A DNA stretch of 64,000 bases. Source: Legionella spiritensis. Lineage in GTDB: Bacteria; Pseudomonadota; Gammaproteobacteria; Legionellales; Legionellaceae. Location: contig NZ_LT906457.1 of assembly GCF_900186965.1 (NCBI RefSeq), positions 453,501 to 517,500 on the forward strand, in the 5' to 3' direction. The position numbers and the translations under genes are program-made. Under the pieces are notes generated by a model, which saw nothing but the letters and a program-made list of their open reading frames with translations, was not told where the DNA came from and did no database searches. Below are positions 46,455 to 54,961 of the stretch, piece by piece (the stretch's first letter is position 1; each line of letters begins with the position of its first letter).

Positions 46455-47717
46455 GTGCAGTTATCTCTGACGACATTATTCATTCTTCTTGGTTTTCTGG
46501 TTCTCCTGTCCGCTTTTTTTTCCGGATCAGAAATTGGCATGATGTCGTTAAACCGTTACCGGTTGCGGCATCTGGTAAGAACCAGGCACAAGCAAGCCAT
46601 CAGGGTTAATCTGTTGCTGTCGCGTCCTGATCGTTTGCTGGGCGTCATATTGGTAGGCAACACCCTGGCTAATATCGTGGCGTCCACCATCGCGACGTTA
46701 ATAGGACAGCGATTATATGGTGATGCGGGTGTGGCGCTGGCCACACTGTTGCTGACCTTTGTGATTCTGGTTTTTGCGGAGCTGGCGCCAAAAACGCTGG
46801 CGGCCCTGCATCCGCAGCAGGTGGCTTTTATCACGTCCCTGCCTTTATGGATCCTGCAAACCATTCTGGCTCCTCTGATCAAGGCTCTTGTCTGGATTGC
46901 CAATACCCTTCTGCGTCTTTGTGGTGTGCCGATCGGCAAGGTGCAGAAAGAGGCGTTGTCCAGTGAGGAATTACGTTCCGTGGTTCATGAAACCGGCGGT
47001 CTGCTGGGCTCGGAGCATAAAAGTATGCTGATAAGCTTGCTGGATTTGGAGCAGGCGACGGTGGAAGACATCATGATTCCCAAATCTGAAATCATTGGTA
47101 TTGACATTAATCAACCCTGGCATGAACTGCTGGATCAACTGGAAACTGCCCAGCATACCCGATTACCCCTGTATCAGGATACCATTGATCATTTGATTGG
47201 GATGATTCACGTGCGTGATATCCTTAATCTGCTGATTGAAGAGCGTTTTGATAAAGACAGCTTGCTTAAAGCAGCCGACGAACCTTATTTTATTCCCGAA
47301 GCCACGCCATTAAACACCCAGATTCTGAATTTTCAGAAAATGAAGAAACGCAGTTGCTTTGTAGTGGATGAGTACGGTGATTTACTGGGACTGGCTACTA
47401 TGGAGGATATTCTGGAGGAAGTTGTCGGGGAATTCACAACCGACATCACGGCTTTGTACAAGGATATTGTGGAACAGAAAGACGGATCCGTTATTGTCGA
47501 TGCCAGCATTACCTTGCGCCATTTAAAACGTATGCTCGGATGGCAATTGCCGCAATTGGGTCCGCGTACCTTAAGTGGATTGATTATTGAACATCTGGGG
47601 TATATTCCTCCTCCGGATTGCTGCTTGCTGATCGATAATTATCAAATTGAAGTACTGAAAGTCGGCGATAATATTATTAAAACGGTTCGCATGCTCAAGG
47701 TGGATAAAAAGAAATAA
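46455..47717 (+). CDS. CNNM/HlyC-CorC-family membrane protein (DUF21-CBS-CorC)
   Basis: 420 residues from GTG 46455 (AAGGA at 6-nt spacing). DUF21/CNNM membrane domain about 1-180 with the NRYRLRHLVR and VGNTLANIVASTIATLI motifs; a CBS pair about 200-330 (VEDIMIPKSEIIGID; RSCFVVDEYGDLLGLATMEDILEEVVGE); and a CorC_HlyC domain at the end. Relatives take part in Mg2+/Co2+ efflux. Position next to ffh, divergently oriented. Confidence 0.93.
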   Translation: MQLSLTTLFILLGFLVLLSAFFSGSEIGMMSLNRYRLRHLVRTRHKQAIRVNLLLSRPDRLLGVILVGNTLANIVASTIATLIGQRLYGDAGVALATLLLTFVILVFAELAPKTLAALHPQQVAFITSLPLWILQTILAPLIKALVWIANTLLRLCGVPIGKVQKEALSSEELRSVVHETGGLLGSEHKSMLISLLDLEQATVEDIMIPKSEIIGIDINQPWHELLDQLETAQHTRLPLYQDTIDHLIGMIHVRDILNLLIEERFDKDSLLKAADEPYFIPEATPLNTQILNFQKMKKRSCFVVDEYGDLLGLATMEDILEEVVGEFTTDITALYKDIVEQKDGSVIVDASITLRHLKRMLGWQLPQLGPRTLSGLIIEHLGYIPPPDCCLLIDNYQIEVLKVGDNIIKTVRMLKVDKKK

Positions 47718-47796
47718 GGCGCGTTTTACAAAACAGGCGATCCCGTGTGCAATACCCGGGTTTGTCCTGTTTGGAAAGATCTCATGCAATCTGCGC

Positions 47797-50700
47797 TCAG
47801 GTGGAACGCCTCGATTTGATCACAAGATAAACGACCGGTAATACGAACAGGGTAAACAGCGTTCCAAGGCATAACCCCCCGATGAGTACCGTGCCGATGG
47901 CGTGACGGGATTCCGCGCCGGCGTCATGAGCCAGAATAAGGGGTATGGCTCCGAACACCATGGCGCCTGTTGTCATCAGCACCGGTCTTAGCCGTAATAC
48001 AGCCGCTTGTTGTATGGCATCATAAAGCGATACGCCGTCACGTTGCAGCTGATTGGCGAATTCCACAATCAAAATCCCGTGTTTGCTGATCAGACCAATT
48101 AAAGTGATGAGTCCGACCTGAGTGTAGATATTTAGCGATTGACCAAATAAATAGGAACACAATAACGCGCCGGAACAGGCTAGTGGTACGGTAAAAAGTA
48201 TGATGAACGGATCGGTGAAATTCTCAAATTGGGTGGCGAGAATGGCATAGATGAAAGCCAGCGACAAAAACAGTAAAAACAGCATGGCATTGGACGATTC
48301 CTGTAAGGCTTTGGCCGCCCCCGTCCAGATCAGCCTGTAATGAGACGGCATGGTATCTTTGGCAAGCCGCCACACTTGTTCAGAGGCATGCGCAATGGAG
48401 TCGCCTTTACGCGGCTGAACATGCAGCGTCGTGGAGCGCATTTGCTGGAAATGCTCCAGGGTCGCGGGTTGTGCTTTGGGTTTCATGGCGGTGATGGCAC
48501 CCAGGGAAATACGTTTCCCCGCGGAGGTTGTCAGGTAGAGTTCGTTTAAGGTCCAGGGTAATGAGCTGCCTTTGATGGTGAGATTGTAAATAATCCCGTC
48601 TTTTTCAAAGGTCTGGGTTTTGTCGCCGCTAAAAAACACCTCGATGGTTTTGGCGACCTGGGCGGCCGACAGGTTCAGTTTGGCCAGTTGATTGTAATCC
48701 AGTTCGATGGAGTAACCCATGGTATCTAAACGAAGGTCATACCCCGCGGACTCAAACTGTTTGCTGTTATCAAGCGCGGTTTTCAGTTTTTCGGCCTGAT
48801 CAAACAATTGTCTGAAACTGTCGGGAGTGGAAATAACCAGCGTCAGTTCCGAGCCGCTCCCCGCGTCGTCAATGCCGGGCAATCCTGTATCCCAGCTCCA
48901 GACATGGGGATCGATAGACGGATAGTGAGTAAACGATGGGCGTAGACTTTCAACCACGTCACTGGCCGAGCGTGTGCGTTGGGCGTGAGGTTGTAAAGGG
49001 AGCACGATGCTGCCTCCCCAATCGCCCATAAACGTCAGCCGGTTATCGGATTCCGGAAGTTGATGGATGATCCTTTCCAGTCGGGCCAGTTTGCGATCCA
49101 GCGCATCGATGTCTTCGCCGGCGACTGGCGGTGTATAGACGCCAATTAATCCGCGATCTTCCTTGGGAGCCGTTTCGTGCCCCAGCACATTATAGAGCAG
49201 AACGCTGGCGGCGATGGATATCGTGGCGGCCAGAAATGTCAGTTTTTTACGGGGCAGAACGAAATGGAGTGCCCGGCCATACTGTTGTGCGAGTTTGCCG
49301 AGTAGCCGATCCATCTGAGGCCACCAGTTTCTGGAATCGTGCCGTAAAAAACCGGCACACATCAGAGGGGAAAGGGTCAGGGCGACGATGCCTGATATGA
49401 ACACACTACCGGCTAATGCCACGGCAAATTCAATAAAAAGCTGGCCGAGCATGCCTTGAATGAAGGCAATGGGCAGATAGACACTGGCTAACGTAAAGGT
49501 CATGGCTACGATGGCAAAGCCTATTTCGCGGGCGCCCCTGATGGCCGCGTCAAAGGGTGACAAGCCGTTTTCAATGTGGCGCCAGATATTTTCCAGCACA
49601 ATAATGGCGTCATCGACAACAAGGCCGATGGCGAGCACCATGGCCAGTAAGGTCATGAGATTGATTGAAAACCCGAACAGTTTCAGAAAAATCAGGGAGC
49701 CCAGCAGGGAAATGGGGATGGTAATCAGTGGAATGAAGGTCGCGCGCACATTGCGCAAAAAAAGAAAAACGATGATTAAGACCAGAAAGATAGCTTCCCC
49801 AATCGCGGATCGTATGTTTTTAATGGAGGCGTTAATAAAATCGGATTGATCAATAATGACATTGATCTTCATATCATCCGGGAGTCCTTGCTTAAGGTCG
49901 GCAATGGACTGGCGTACCGCTTTGGACACGTCAATGGGGTTGGCGTCGTTGGCGCGGTTTATGGATAAAACCAGGCCGGGGTGACCGTTGACGCGTACCC
50001 GCATGCGGCTTACGTCCGTTTCCAGAGCGACGTTGGCAATGGATTTGAGAAACACCGGATGTTTGGCGGATTTGATCAGCAGATTTTCATAATCTTCCCG
50101 GGTTTTGAGTTCCGAATTCAAGGTGGCCGGAATTTTATTACGATAGTTGCCGGCAGGCAGGGAAATATGGCTTTGGCTTAGGGCGTTTACCACATCGTCC
50201 GGATTGATACCGAAGGAAAACATTTTTTCAGGAACGAGGCTCACCGTGTAGGTGTAGGGTTGGCCCCAGACGTCAACGGAGGCCACTCCGGGAATGCTGC
50301 GAAACACGTTTTTCAGATTAAGGTTGGCGTAATGGGTCAGGTCGCCGAATCCTCTTGCTTTTGATTCCAGTGCAATGCCGATAAAGGGAAGGCCGGAGGA
50401 TTTGCGCTGTCTTTCCACGGCTGGCGGTTTGACGTCGACCGGTAATTGCGCTTTTGCGATCCCTACGGCATCCTGGGTTGCACTCAAGGCCCTGTCCATG
50501 GAGGTTCCAGCGCGAAACAACAGGGTAATTTGCGCGTAACCCGCGTTGGATTGGGACGTGATGGTGTCCAGACCCTCTATGCCGGCTAAGCGATCCTCGA
50601 GAATGTTGGTTACCGAGGTTTCCACCAGATCCGGACTGGCATTGGGATATTGCGCGGTTACGGTGATGGTCGGGAAGCTGATATCCGGGTACTCGCGTAC

Positions 50701-50799
50701 CGGGAGGTTATAAAGGCAAAGCAGTCCCAGAACCACGATCATACTGTTTAAAATAATCGCTATGACGGGGTGTTTGATAAAATAACCGGTTAATTTCAT
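47797..50799 (-). CDS. RND-family efflux pump, inner-membrane transporter
   Basis: 1000 residues of the HAE-1 RND group (AcrB/MdtB-like). MKLTGYFIKHPVIAIILNSMIVV begins the first helix; PVREYPDISFPTITVTAQYPNAS, ETSVTNILEDRLAGIEGL, LAMVLAIGLVVDDAIIVLENI (the proton-relay Asp-Asp in TM4), LSPLMCAG and LISKHGILIVEFANQ are present. Proton-driven export of small molecules. It starts 4 bp after the adaptor gene. No outer-membrane channel gene is near, so it must share a TolC-like protein. Confidence 0.93.
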   Translation of the reverse strand: MKLTGYFIKHPVIAIILNSMIVVLGLLCLYNLPVREYPDISFPTITVTAQYPNASPDLVETSVTNILEDRLAGIEGLDTITSQSNAGYAQITLLFRAGTSMDRALSATQDAVGIAKAQLPVDVKPPAVERQRKSSGLPFIGIALESKARGFGDLTHYANLNLKNVFRSIPGVASVDVWGQPYTYTVSLVPEKMFSFGINPDDVVNALSQSHISLPAGNYRNKIPATLNSELKTREDYENLLIKSAKHPVFLKSIANVALETDVSRMRVRVNGHPGLVLSINRANDANPIDVSKAVRQSIADLKQGLPDDMKINVIIDQSDFINASIKNIRSAIGEAIFLVLIIVFLFLRNVRATFIPLITIPISLLGSLIFLKLFGFSINLMTLLAMVLAIGLVVDDAIIVLENIWRHIENGLSPFDAAIRGAREIGFAIVAMTFTLASVYLPIAFIQGMLGQLFIEFAVALAGSVFISGIVALTLSPLMCAGFLRHDSRNWWPQMDRLLGKLAQQYGRALHFVLPRKKLTFLAATISIAASVLLYNVLGHETAPKEDRGLIGVYTPPVAGEDIDALDRKLARLERIIHQLPESDNRLTFMGDWGGSIVLPLQPHAQRTRSASDVVESLRPSFTHYPSIDPHVWSWDTGLPGIDDAGSGSELTLVISTPDSFRQLFDQAEKLKTALDNSKQFESAGYDLRLDTMGYSIELDYNQLAKLNLSAAQVAKTIEVFFSGDKTQTFEKDGIIYNLTIKGSSLPWTLNELYLTTSAGKRISLGAITAMKPKAQPATLEHFQQMRSTTLHVQPRKGDSIAHASEQVWRLAKDTMPSHYRLIWTGAAKALQESSNAMLFLLFLSLAFIYAILATQFENFTDPFIILFTVPLACSGALLCSYLFGQSLNIYTQVGLITLIGLISKHGILIVEFANQLQRDGVSLYDAIQQAAVLRLRPVLMTTGAMVFGAIPLILAHDAGAESRHAIGTVLIGGLCLGTLFTLFVLPVVYLVIKSRRST

Positions 50800-50803
50800 A
50801 CGG

Positions 50804-51871
50804 CTAGCCTGCCAATGATTGGGAAGCCGGTTTGTAAACATCAACCGTCATGTTCGGATACAATCGTTCCTGACCTTTGATGATCACTTGCTGCCCGGGT
50901 TTTAAACCATCGATGATTTCAACGCGGTTTTGCTGCATCAGTCCGGTTTTTACGGCCACCAGAACGACCTTGTCCTGTTCGACTACATAAACGAATGGGT
51001 TGCTGTTTTTAAGAAACACGGCTTGAAAAGGGATGGTCAGGGCGTCTGGTTTTTCCGCCACCACCAGTTCCACATCGACGGTTGAGCCAATCAGGCAATC
51101 CTTGCAAACAATATCGACATCCGCAGGACACATATGTGTGTCTTCATCGATCATGTTTTGTATATGACTGAGAGCATATTGCCGGCCAAGAACGTGTACG
51201 CGCTGCCCTTGATGAACCCCGTTTAAGTTGCTGCATGGAATATCGAAATCGACGACCAGCGAGGCGGGATCGTAGATGGACACGACCGCATCGCCCTGAT
51301 TAACCTGCGTTCCTTCCCGTTTTTTATAAGCGCCTATGACGCCGTCAAAGGGTGCGTAAAAACGAAGATTGTTCCGGTCTATTCTGGTTTTGGCAAGCTC
51401 CTTTTGCGCGTCTATCCAGAATTGTTTTTTCTCCTCGGCTTCCTTGGCACTGACGTAGCCGGTTTTCAGCAGCTTGTTTAAACGCTCGAATTGCGCCCTG
51501 GCGAGTTGTACGGCACTGTGGGATAACTGCGCGTTTTTTTCAATGTCGGGGTTGTCTATTTTGGCGATTAACGTGCCTTTGCTGATTTTTTGTCCGGTTG
51601 GAACAAGGGTATCGAGCATGCCATTGCCTTTGGCCATCAGGATAGTCGCGTGTTTGGGATGGATGGTGCCCAGCAGACGAATGGTTTGTTGCAATGGTTG
51701 CGGCGTTATCGTTTCCACTTCCACCAGTTTGTTGACGTTGGCCGCCGCGGGGTGTGTTGATTGAACAAAACGGATTGTAACTATCAGGGTCAACAGGGCA
51801 ATAACGGCAAGTATGATCATCGTTTTGTGCCGGGAAGACAGGGAAGTCCATCGTTGTCGCATACCGTTCAT
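50804..51871 (-). CDS. RND efflux periplasmic adaptor (HlyD/AcrA-like)
   Basis: 355 residues from ATG 51871; starts at 51862 or 51889 are possible. A membrane anchor (MIILAVIALLTLIVTIRFVQ) precedes lipoyl, hairpin and beta-barrel parts: TIRLLGTIHPKHATILMAKG, QLARAQFERLNKLLKTGYVS, LRFYAPFDGVIGAYKKREGTQ and KPGQQVIIKGQERLYPNMTV. An unusual Cys-containing insertion (MCPADVDIVCKDC) sits in the beta-barrel region. Bridges the RND transporter and an outer-membrane channel. Confidence 0.9.
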   Translation of the reverse strand: MNGMRQRWTSLSSRHKTMIILAVIALLTLIVTIRFVQSTHPAAANVNKLVEVETITPQPLQQTIRLLGTIHPKHATILMAKGNGMLDTLVPTGQKISKGTLIAKIDNPDIEKNAQLSHSAVQLARAQFERLNKLLKTGYVSAKEAEEKKQFWIDAQKELAKTRIDRNNLRFYAPFDGVIGAYKKREGTQVNQGDAVVSIYDPASLVVDFDIPCSNLNGVHQGQRVHVLGRQYALSHIQNMIDEDTHMCPADVDIVCKDCLIGSTVDVELVVAEKPDALTIPFQAVFLKNSNPFVYVVEQDKVVLVAVKTGLMQQNRVEIIDGLKPGQQVIIKGQERLYPNMTVDVYKPASQSLAG

Positions 51872-51931
51872 CGTGTACCATGTTAGCAAAAGTTGCCCAC
51901 TTTATCATAAAATGGGTGTTTGGGGGATGTT

Positions 51932-51994
51932 GTAGCCCCAGCGGGATTTCTGTGCCGTATATCCCCGCAATCCGCTTTGCTTCTCGCGGGCTAC
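51932..51994. repeat. REP-like element, copy D
   Basis: Begins GTAGCCCC and ends GGGCTAC, with inner CGGGAT and ATCCCCGC segments. Shares ends with the other REP-like copies at 12.2, 36.9 and 37.0 kb. It lies between the adaptor gene and the stop of the next unknown gene. Confidence 0.6.
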
Positions 51995-52069
51995 CTGTTT
52001 GGCAGGGTTTCGTAGCGCTTGCTTTGTCCTTATTCTGTCCAAAAAATAACTGCTGCGGCGCCAGAAAAC

Positions 52070-53323
52070 TTAATGGGCATGGCCCAGGATGGATGCTTTG
52101 GGTGTCGGTAAATCCAGTTGCTCATGCAAATTGGCGGAATCCTTGCCCCGCCCGCACCGAACGTTTTGAGGATAGATATCACCCATTTCCAGACGCATCG
52201 CGTCCAGGGTTTTATATAATTCCCCCGGCCCGTCAATAGCTCTTGCCAGATCGTTATGACAGTCAATATTTGCGCCTATTGCCTCGTTCAACGCGTTTGC
52301 GAACAATTGCGGATTGTCGATGGGCGTACCGTCGTCCAACTGCATATGCCGGATTTGGATCAGCAATCTGGCGGCCACGTTAATGCGGGCTTGCTGTAAT
52401 TCCTTATTGTAGAACATGCCGCGATCAATGGCCTGGTACTTTCTGGTGACCGTATACATGCCCGTGGTTTCACTGACTAGTCTGGCGCGATGGCCCAGAT
52501 AGGTTTCCAGACGAGCGATGAGCGCTTCTCTGGCCTGACCCAGTTGAAAGGCGGAACCAACGGTATTCAAACGGGGTGTATTGCTTATCTTTCGCGCATG
52601 TTCTGATACAATCTGTGGTAATTGTTCCCGGAACAAATTGGCCGGGTAGTCTATTTTAGATGATTTTCTAGAATGAAAAGGGAATGACTTATCCTTGTGG
52701 ACGCTGTCTGCCAACCCTGTCTGGGCAAGCAAGTCGGCTTCGATCGCCAGGGTTGCGATCACCCCTGAAATGGAGTTCGCACATCGAATCAAAGACCTGG
52801 TTTGTTCTAAAACCCGTTTACAGACTTCAAGCTGAGTCGAATTGAATTTATTTTGGAGTTTACTCTTGTCATTATACAACTGGTCTCTTTCAAATTGTTC
52901 GATGGCTTCCAGCAACTCTTGTTTTAACAGATTCAGTTGCAGGGTTGATGTGTGGTTAAACTGGGGGGACAAGCATTCACTATTGGCGCGATAAATGGCT
53001 TCAAACAAGGGGCGAGTGGCGCTATCTTTATGGATGTTCAAGGCAATATCTTGCAAGGTATGTTCGTCGTATTTCAGGGTTCGGGGAAAACAGGCATTAT
53101 CCAGCGCTTCTGCAACGCTCACTGTATTCTTGCCTTTTCCCTTGTTGCGGGCATCGGATTTTAGTCCTTCCCGGGCAAGAGTGCTTTCTAGATTTTGTTG
53201 ATCCTGCAGTACTTTTTCCGTGACAGGATGTGCCGGTCGGAGGGACTCTCCCCTGAAGGTAACTTCGGCAATTACATCCTCATTGTGATAACGGATTTGT
53301 CCGCGTTGGAACCATTCAAACAT
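52070..53323 (-). CDS. Helical protein of unknown function (effector-like)
   Basis: 417 residues, GAGG before the ATG. It begins MFEWFQRGQIRYHNEDVIAE, then mostly helical with several long amphipathic helices (LQLNLLKQELLEAIEQFERD; LGQAREALIARLETYLGHRA). No signal peptide, no membrane segment, no motif recognised. The C-terminus is polar (LDLPTPKASILGHAH). Neighbours are unrelated. Size and composition resemble Legionella effectors; that is a guess. Confidence 0.82.
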   Translation of the reverse strand: MFEWFQRGQIRYHNEDVIAEVTFRGESLRPAHPVTEKVLQDQQNLESTLAREGLKSDARNKGKGKNTVSVAEALDNACFPRTLKYDEHTLQDIALNIHKDSATRPLFEAIYRANSECLSPQFNHTSTLQLNLLKQELLEAIEQFERDQLYNDKSKLQNKFNSTQLEVCKRVLEQTRSLIRCANSISGVIATLAIEADLLAQTGLADSVHKDKSFPFHSRKSSKIDYPANLFREQLPQIVSEHARKISNTPRLNTVGSAFQLGQAREALIARLETYLGHRARLVSETTGMYTVTRKYQAIDRGMFYNKELQQARINVAARLLIQIRHMQLDDGTPIDNPQLFANALNEAIGANIDCHNDLARAIDGPGELYKTLDAMRLEMGDIYPQNVRCGRGKDSANLHEQLDLPTPKASILGHAH

Positions 53324-53358
53324 CGTAACCTCTGTGCTATAGATAAACTGAGGGAGCT

Positions 53359-53393
53359 ATTATAACAAAAAGTGTTTTATATTGTTACAATAT
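53359..53393 (-). promoter_or_regulatory. Promoter with an overlapping 15-bp perfect palindrome upstream of the 417-residue gene
   Basis: A consensus TATAAT reads on the minus strand at 53364-53359, 36 bp before the start codon. The perfect palindrome ATATTGT-T-ACAATAT covers 53379-53393, where the -35 box should lie. That placement is typical of an operator bound by a repressor dimer. The degenerate OmpR-type regulator is encoded immediately upstream. Confidence 0.45.
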
Positions 53394-53407
53394 TTGGTTG
53401 AAGCCGG

Positions 53408-54151
53408 TTATTTCTCGTAGGGCAAGTTTGTCTCGGTACCTTCCTTGATGGCTATGACACGTGCCGTAAAGAGGTAGCCGCCATTGCGAATGGTTTTGAT
53501 CAAGGCCGGTTTTTTGGCGTCCGTTTCAATTTTTTGCCGCAGGCGGCTGATTTGGACGTCAATGCGGCGGTCAAATGGATTAAGTTCGCTGTTTTTGGTG
53601 ATTTGCAGCAGAAACTCACGGCCAAGGATCCGCTGGGGCTGGCGGGCAAAGGCCAGAAGCAAATCGTATTCACCGGCGCTGAGGCTCAGTTCTTTATTTT
53701 GCTCATCAAAAACTTGCCGGGAAGAAGGATAAAGGCGCCAGTTGGCGAACAACAAGACTTCCTTTTCCGGTTCCTGTTCTTTCCTTGCGCGTTGAACCCG
53801 TCTACCAATGGCGCTGATACGGGCATGCAATTCCCGGGGGTGAACGGGTTTTATTAAAAAGTCGTCCGCACCGGCTTCGAGCATCTTAACGCACGTGTCT
53901 TCATCGTAGTTATCACTAATGACCAGTAACGGGCCGTTATAATGCTGATAAAGTTCCGCGATGTTTACCGAGTTGGAGCGAATAAACCGTTCGCTGATCA
54001 ATATGGCTTCGGGCGCTTGAGTTTGCTCCCCGGTTTCCGGCAAGTAGGGTTCTTGCACAATGGTAAAGTCAAATTTATTAAAATAATCATCAAGACGTTT
54101 GTCCCTGGGGGCATCGTCAATGATCAAGACATATTTTCGATGCGGTAACAT
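53408..54151 (-). CDS. OmpR-family transcriptional regulator with degenerate receiver domain
   Basis: 247 residues. A receiver-like domain about 5-122 keeps the acidic pair (LIIDDAPRD) and the conserved Lys (DDFLIKPVHP), but the phosphoacceptor position at the end of strand 3 is Ser53 (AILISERF) instead of Asp. The C-terminal winged helix (LSLSAGEYDLLLAFARQPQRIL; RRIDVQISRLRQKIE; IKTIRNGGYLF) is intact. No histidine kinase gene is near. It is probably phosphorylation-independent, an atypical response regulator. Confidence 0.9.
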   Translation of the reverse strand: MLPHRKYVLIIDDAPRDKRLDDYFNKFDFTIVQEPYLPETGEQTQAPEAILISERFIRSNSVNIAELYQHYNGPLLVISDNYDEDTCVKMLEAGADDFLIKPVHPRELHARISAIGRRVQRARKEQEPEKEVLLFANWRLYPSSRQVFDEQNKELSLSAGEYDLLLAFARQPQRILGREFLLQITKNSELNPFDRRIDVQISRLRQKIETDAKKPALIKTIRNGGYLFTARVIAIKEGTETNLPYEK

Positions 54152-54250
54152 GAAGCGATCCCCCGGATATAAATTGCAAATTTACCGACCATTATATACC
54201 GGATGTCATTAATTTGGCGATTTTTTAATAGATCCGGCGTTTGGGAAACC

Positions 54251-54410
54251 AGGCTCTGCACCAATTTTTTCGCAAAGCGAAAATGTGGATAATTGAGTGC
54301 CATCAGGTCTGTGAATGAGGCGAATAGCGGGCTCTATTTAACGAATTCAAAGACCTGATGGCGCCAGTTAGCCGCATTTGCAGCTGGGAAAATTTTGGTT
54401 CACAGAGCCT
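54251..54410. repeat. Palindromic MITE-like element, type 1 copy B (160 bp)
   Basis: Homologue of 40750-40911 over its full length. Left arm CCATCAGGTCTGTGAAT (54300-54316) and right arm ATTCAAAGACCTGATGG (54345-54361) differ from copy A at two base pairs changed on both sides, plus one unpaired change. Core 54310-54350. Sits between the regulator gene and a 106-residue gene. Confidence 0.85.
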
Positions 54411-54429
54411 GGAGGTTACGGAAGGGGGA

Positions 54430-54750
54430 TTACAGCTTGGGAGTGTGACGAACCGCGTTATCGGCATCCGTGTTTTCCTTGTTTTGAGCTTCAAGGATTT
54501 CCTCAAGCATGGCCAGCCTTGCTTTAATATCAGGGATGGCGCCAAGGTATTCGTGTGTTTGTCCTTGCAACACCGGAATATGACCACCACCAAGGGCTGG
54601 CGCGCCTATCAGATTATTGGCGTTATCCAGCACACGATTGGCAAGTTCTTTCCCGACCAGCTCCGGTAATATCATGGGATTTAATTTACCGACTAGAATC
54701 ATTCGTGCTAGAAAATCGGCGAATTTAGGTGGTTCCTGAACATTAGCCAT
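54430..54750 (-). CDS. Small helical protein of unknown function
   Basis: 106 residues from ATG 54750, with AGGAGAACAG before it. MANVQEPPKFADFLARMILV, PELVGKELANRVLDNANNLIG, then a Gly-rich turn (ALGGGH) and a helical tail (LAMLEEILEAQNKENT). Not recognised. A frame extension to 54843 runs into a palindromic element and lacks a ribosome-binding site. The stop is 20 bp from the end of repeat 54251-54410. Confidence 0.7.
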   Translation of the reverse strand: MANVQEPPKFADFLARMILVGKLNPMILPELVGKELANRVLDNANNLIGAPALGGGHIPVLQGQTHEYLGAIPDIKARLAMLEEILEAQNKENTDADNAVRHTPKL

Positions 54751-54833
54751 CTGTTCTCCTGCTTCTCTTATTATAATCCTAGGAGAGCCCGGGCGGTAAT
54801 TCCAGTGAAATCCTGTTATGATCAATATATGGT

Positions 54834-54918
54834 GGCTGTACACTTATCTATTTCAGATTGAAAGGGTGGATGATTGGTTCATTTTTTGCAATATGAAATA
54901 GATAAGTGTACAGAACCT
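54834..54918. repeat. Short inverted-repeat element with related ends (85 bp)
   Basis: A perfect 19-bp inverted repeat, TGTACACTTATCTATTTCA at 54837-54855 and its complement at 54894-54912, with outer GGC and GAACCT. The ends resemble the type 2 element at 41267 (TGTGCACTTATC). It lacks the 41-nt core and lies between two divergent genes, so it probably sits in their promoter region. Confidence 0.75.
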
Positions 54919-54961
54919 GATACGTCGTTCCGGCTTCATAATGATGCTTGGAGGGCTCAAT

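Noticed and set aside
47720..47775. AAACAGG ... CCTGTTT inverted repeat after the CNNM gene as a terminator
   Set aside because: The loop is about 28 nt and no T-tract follows, so a rho-independent terminator is not supported.
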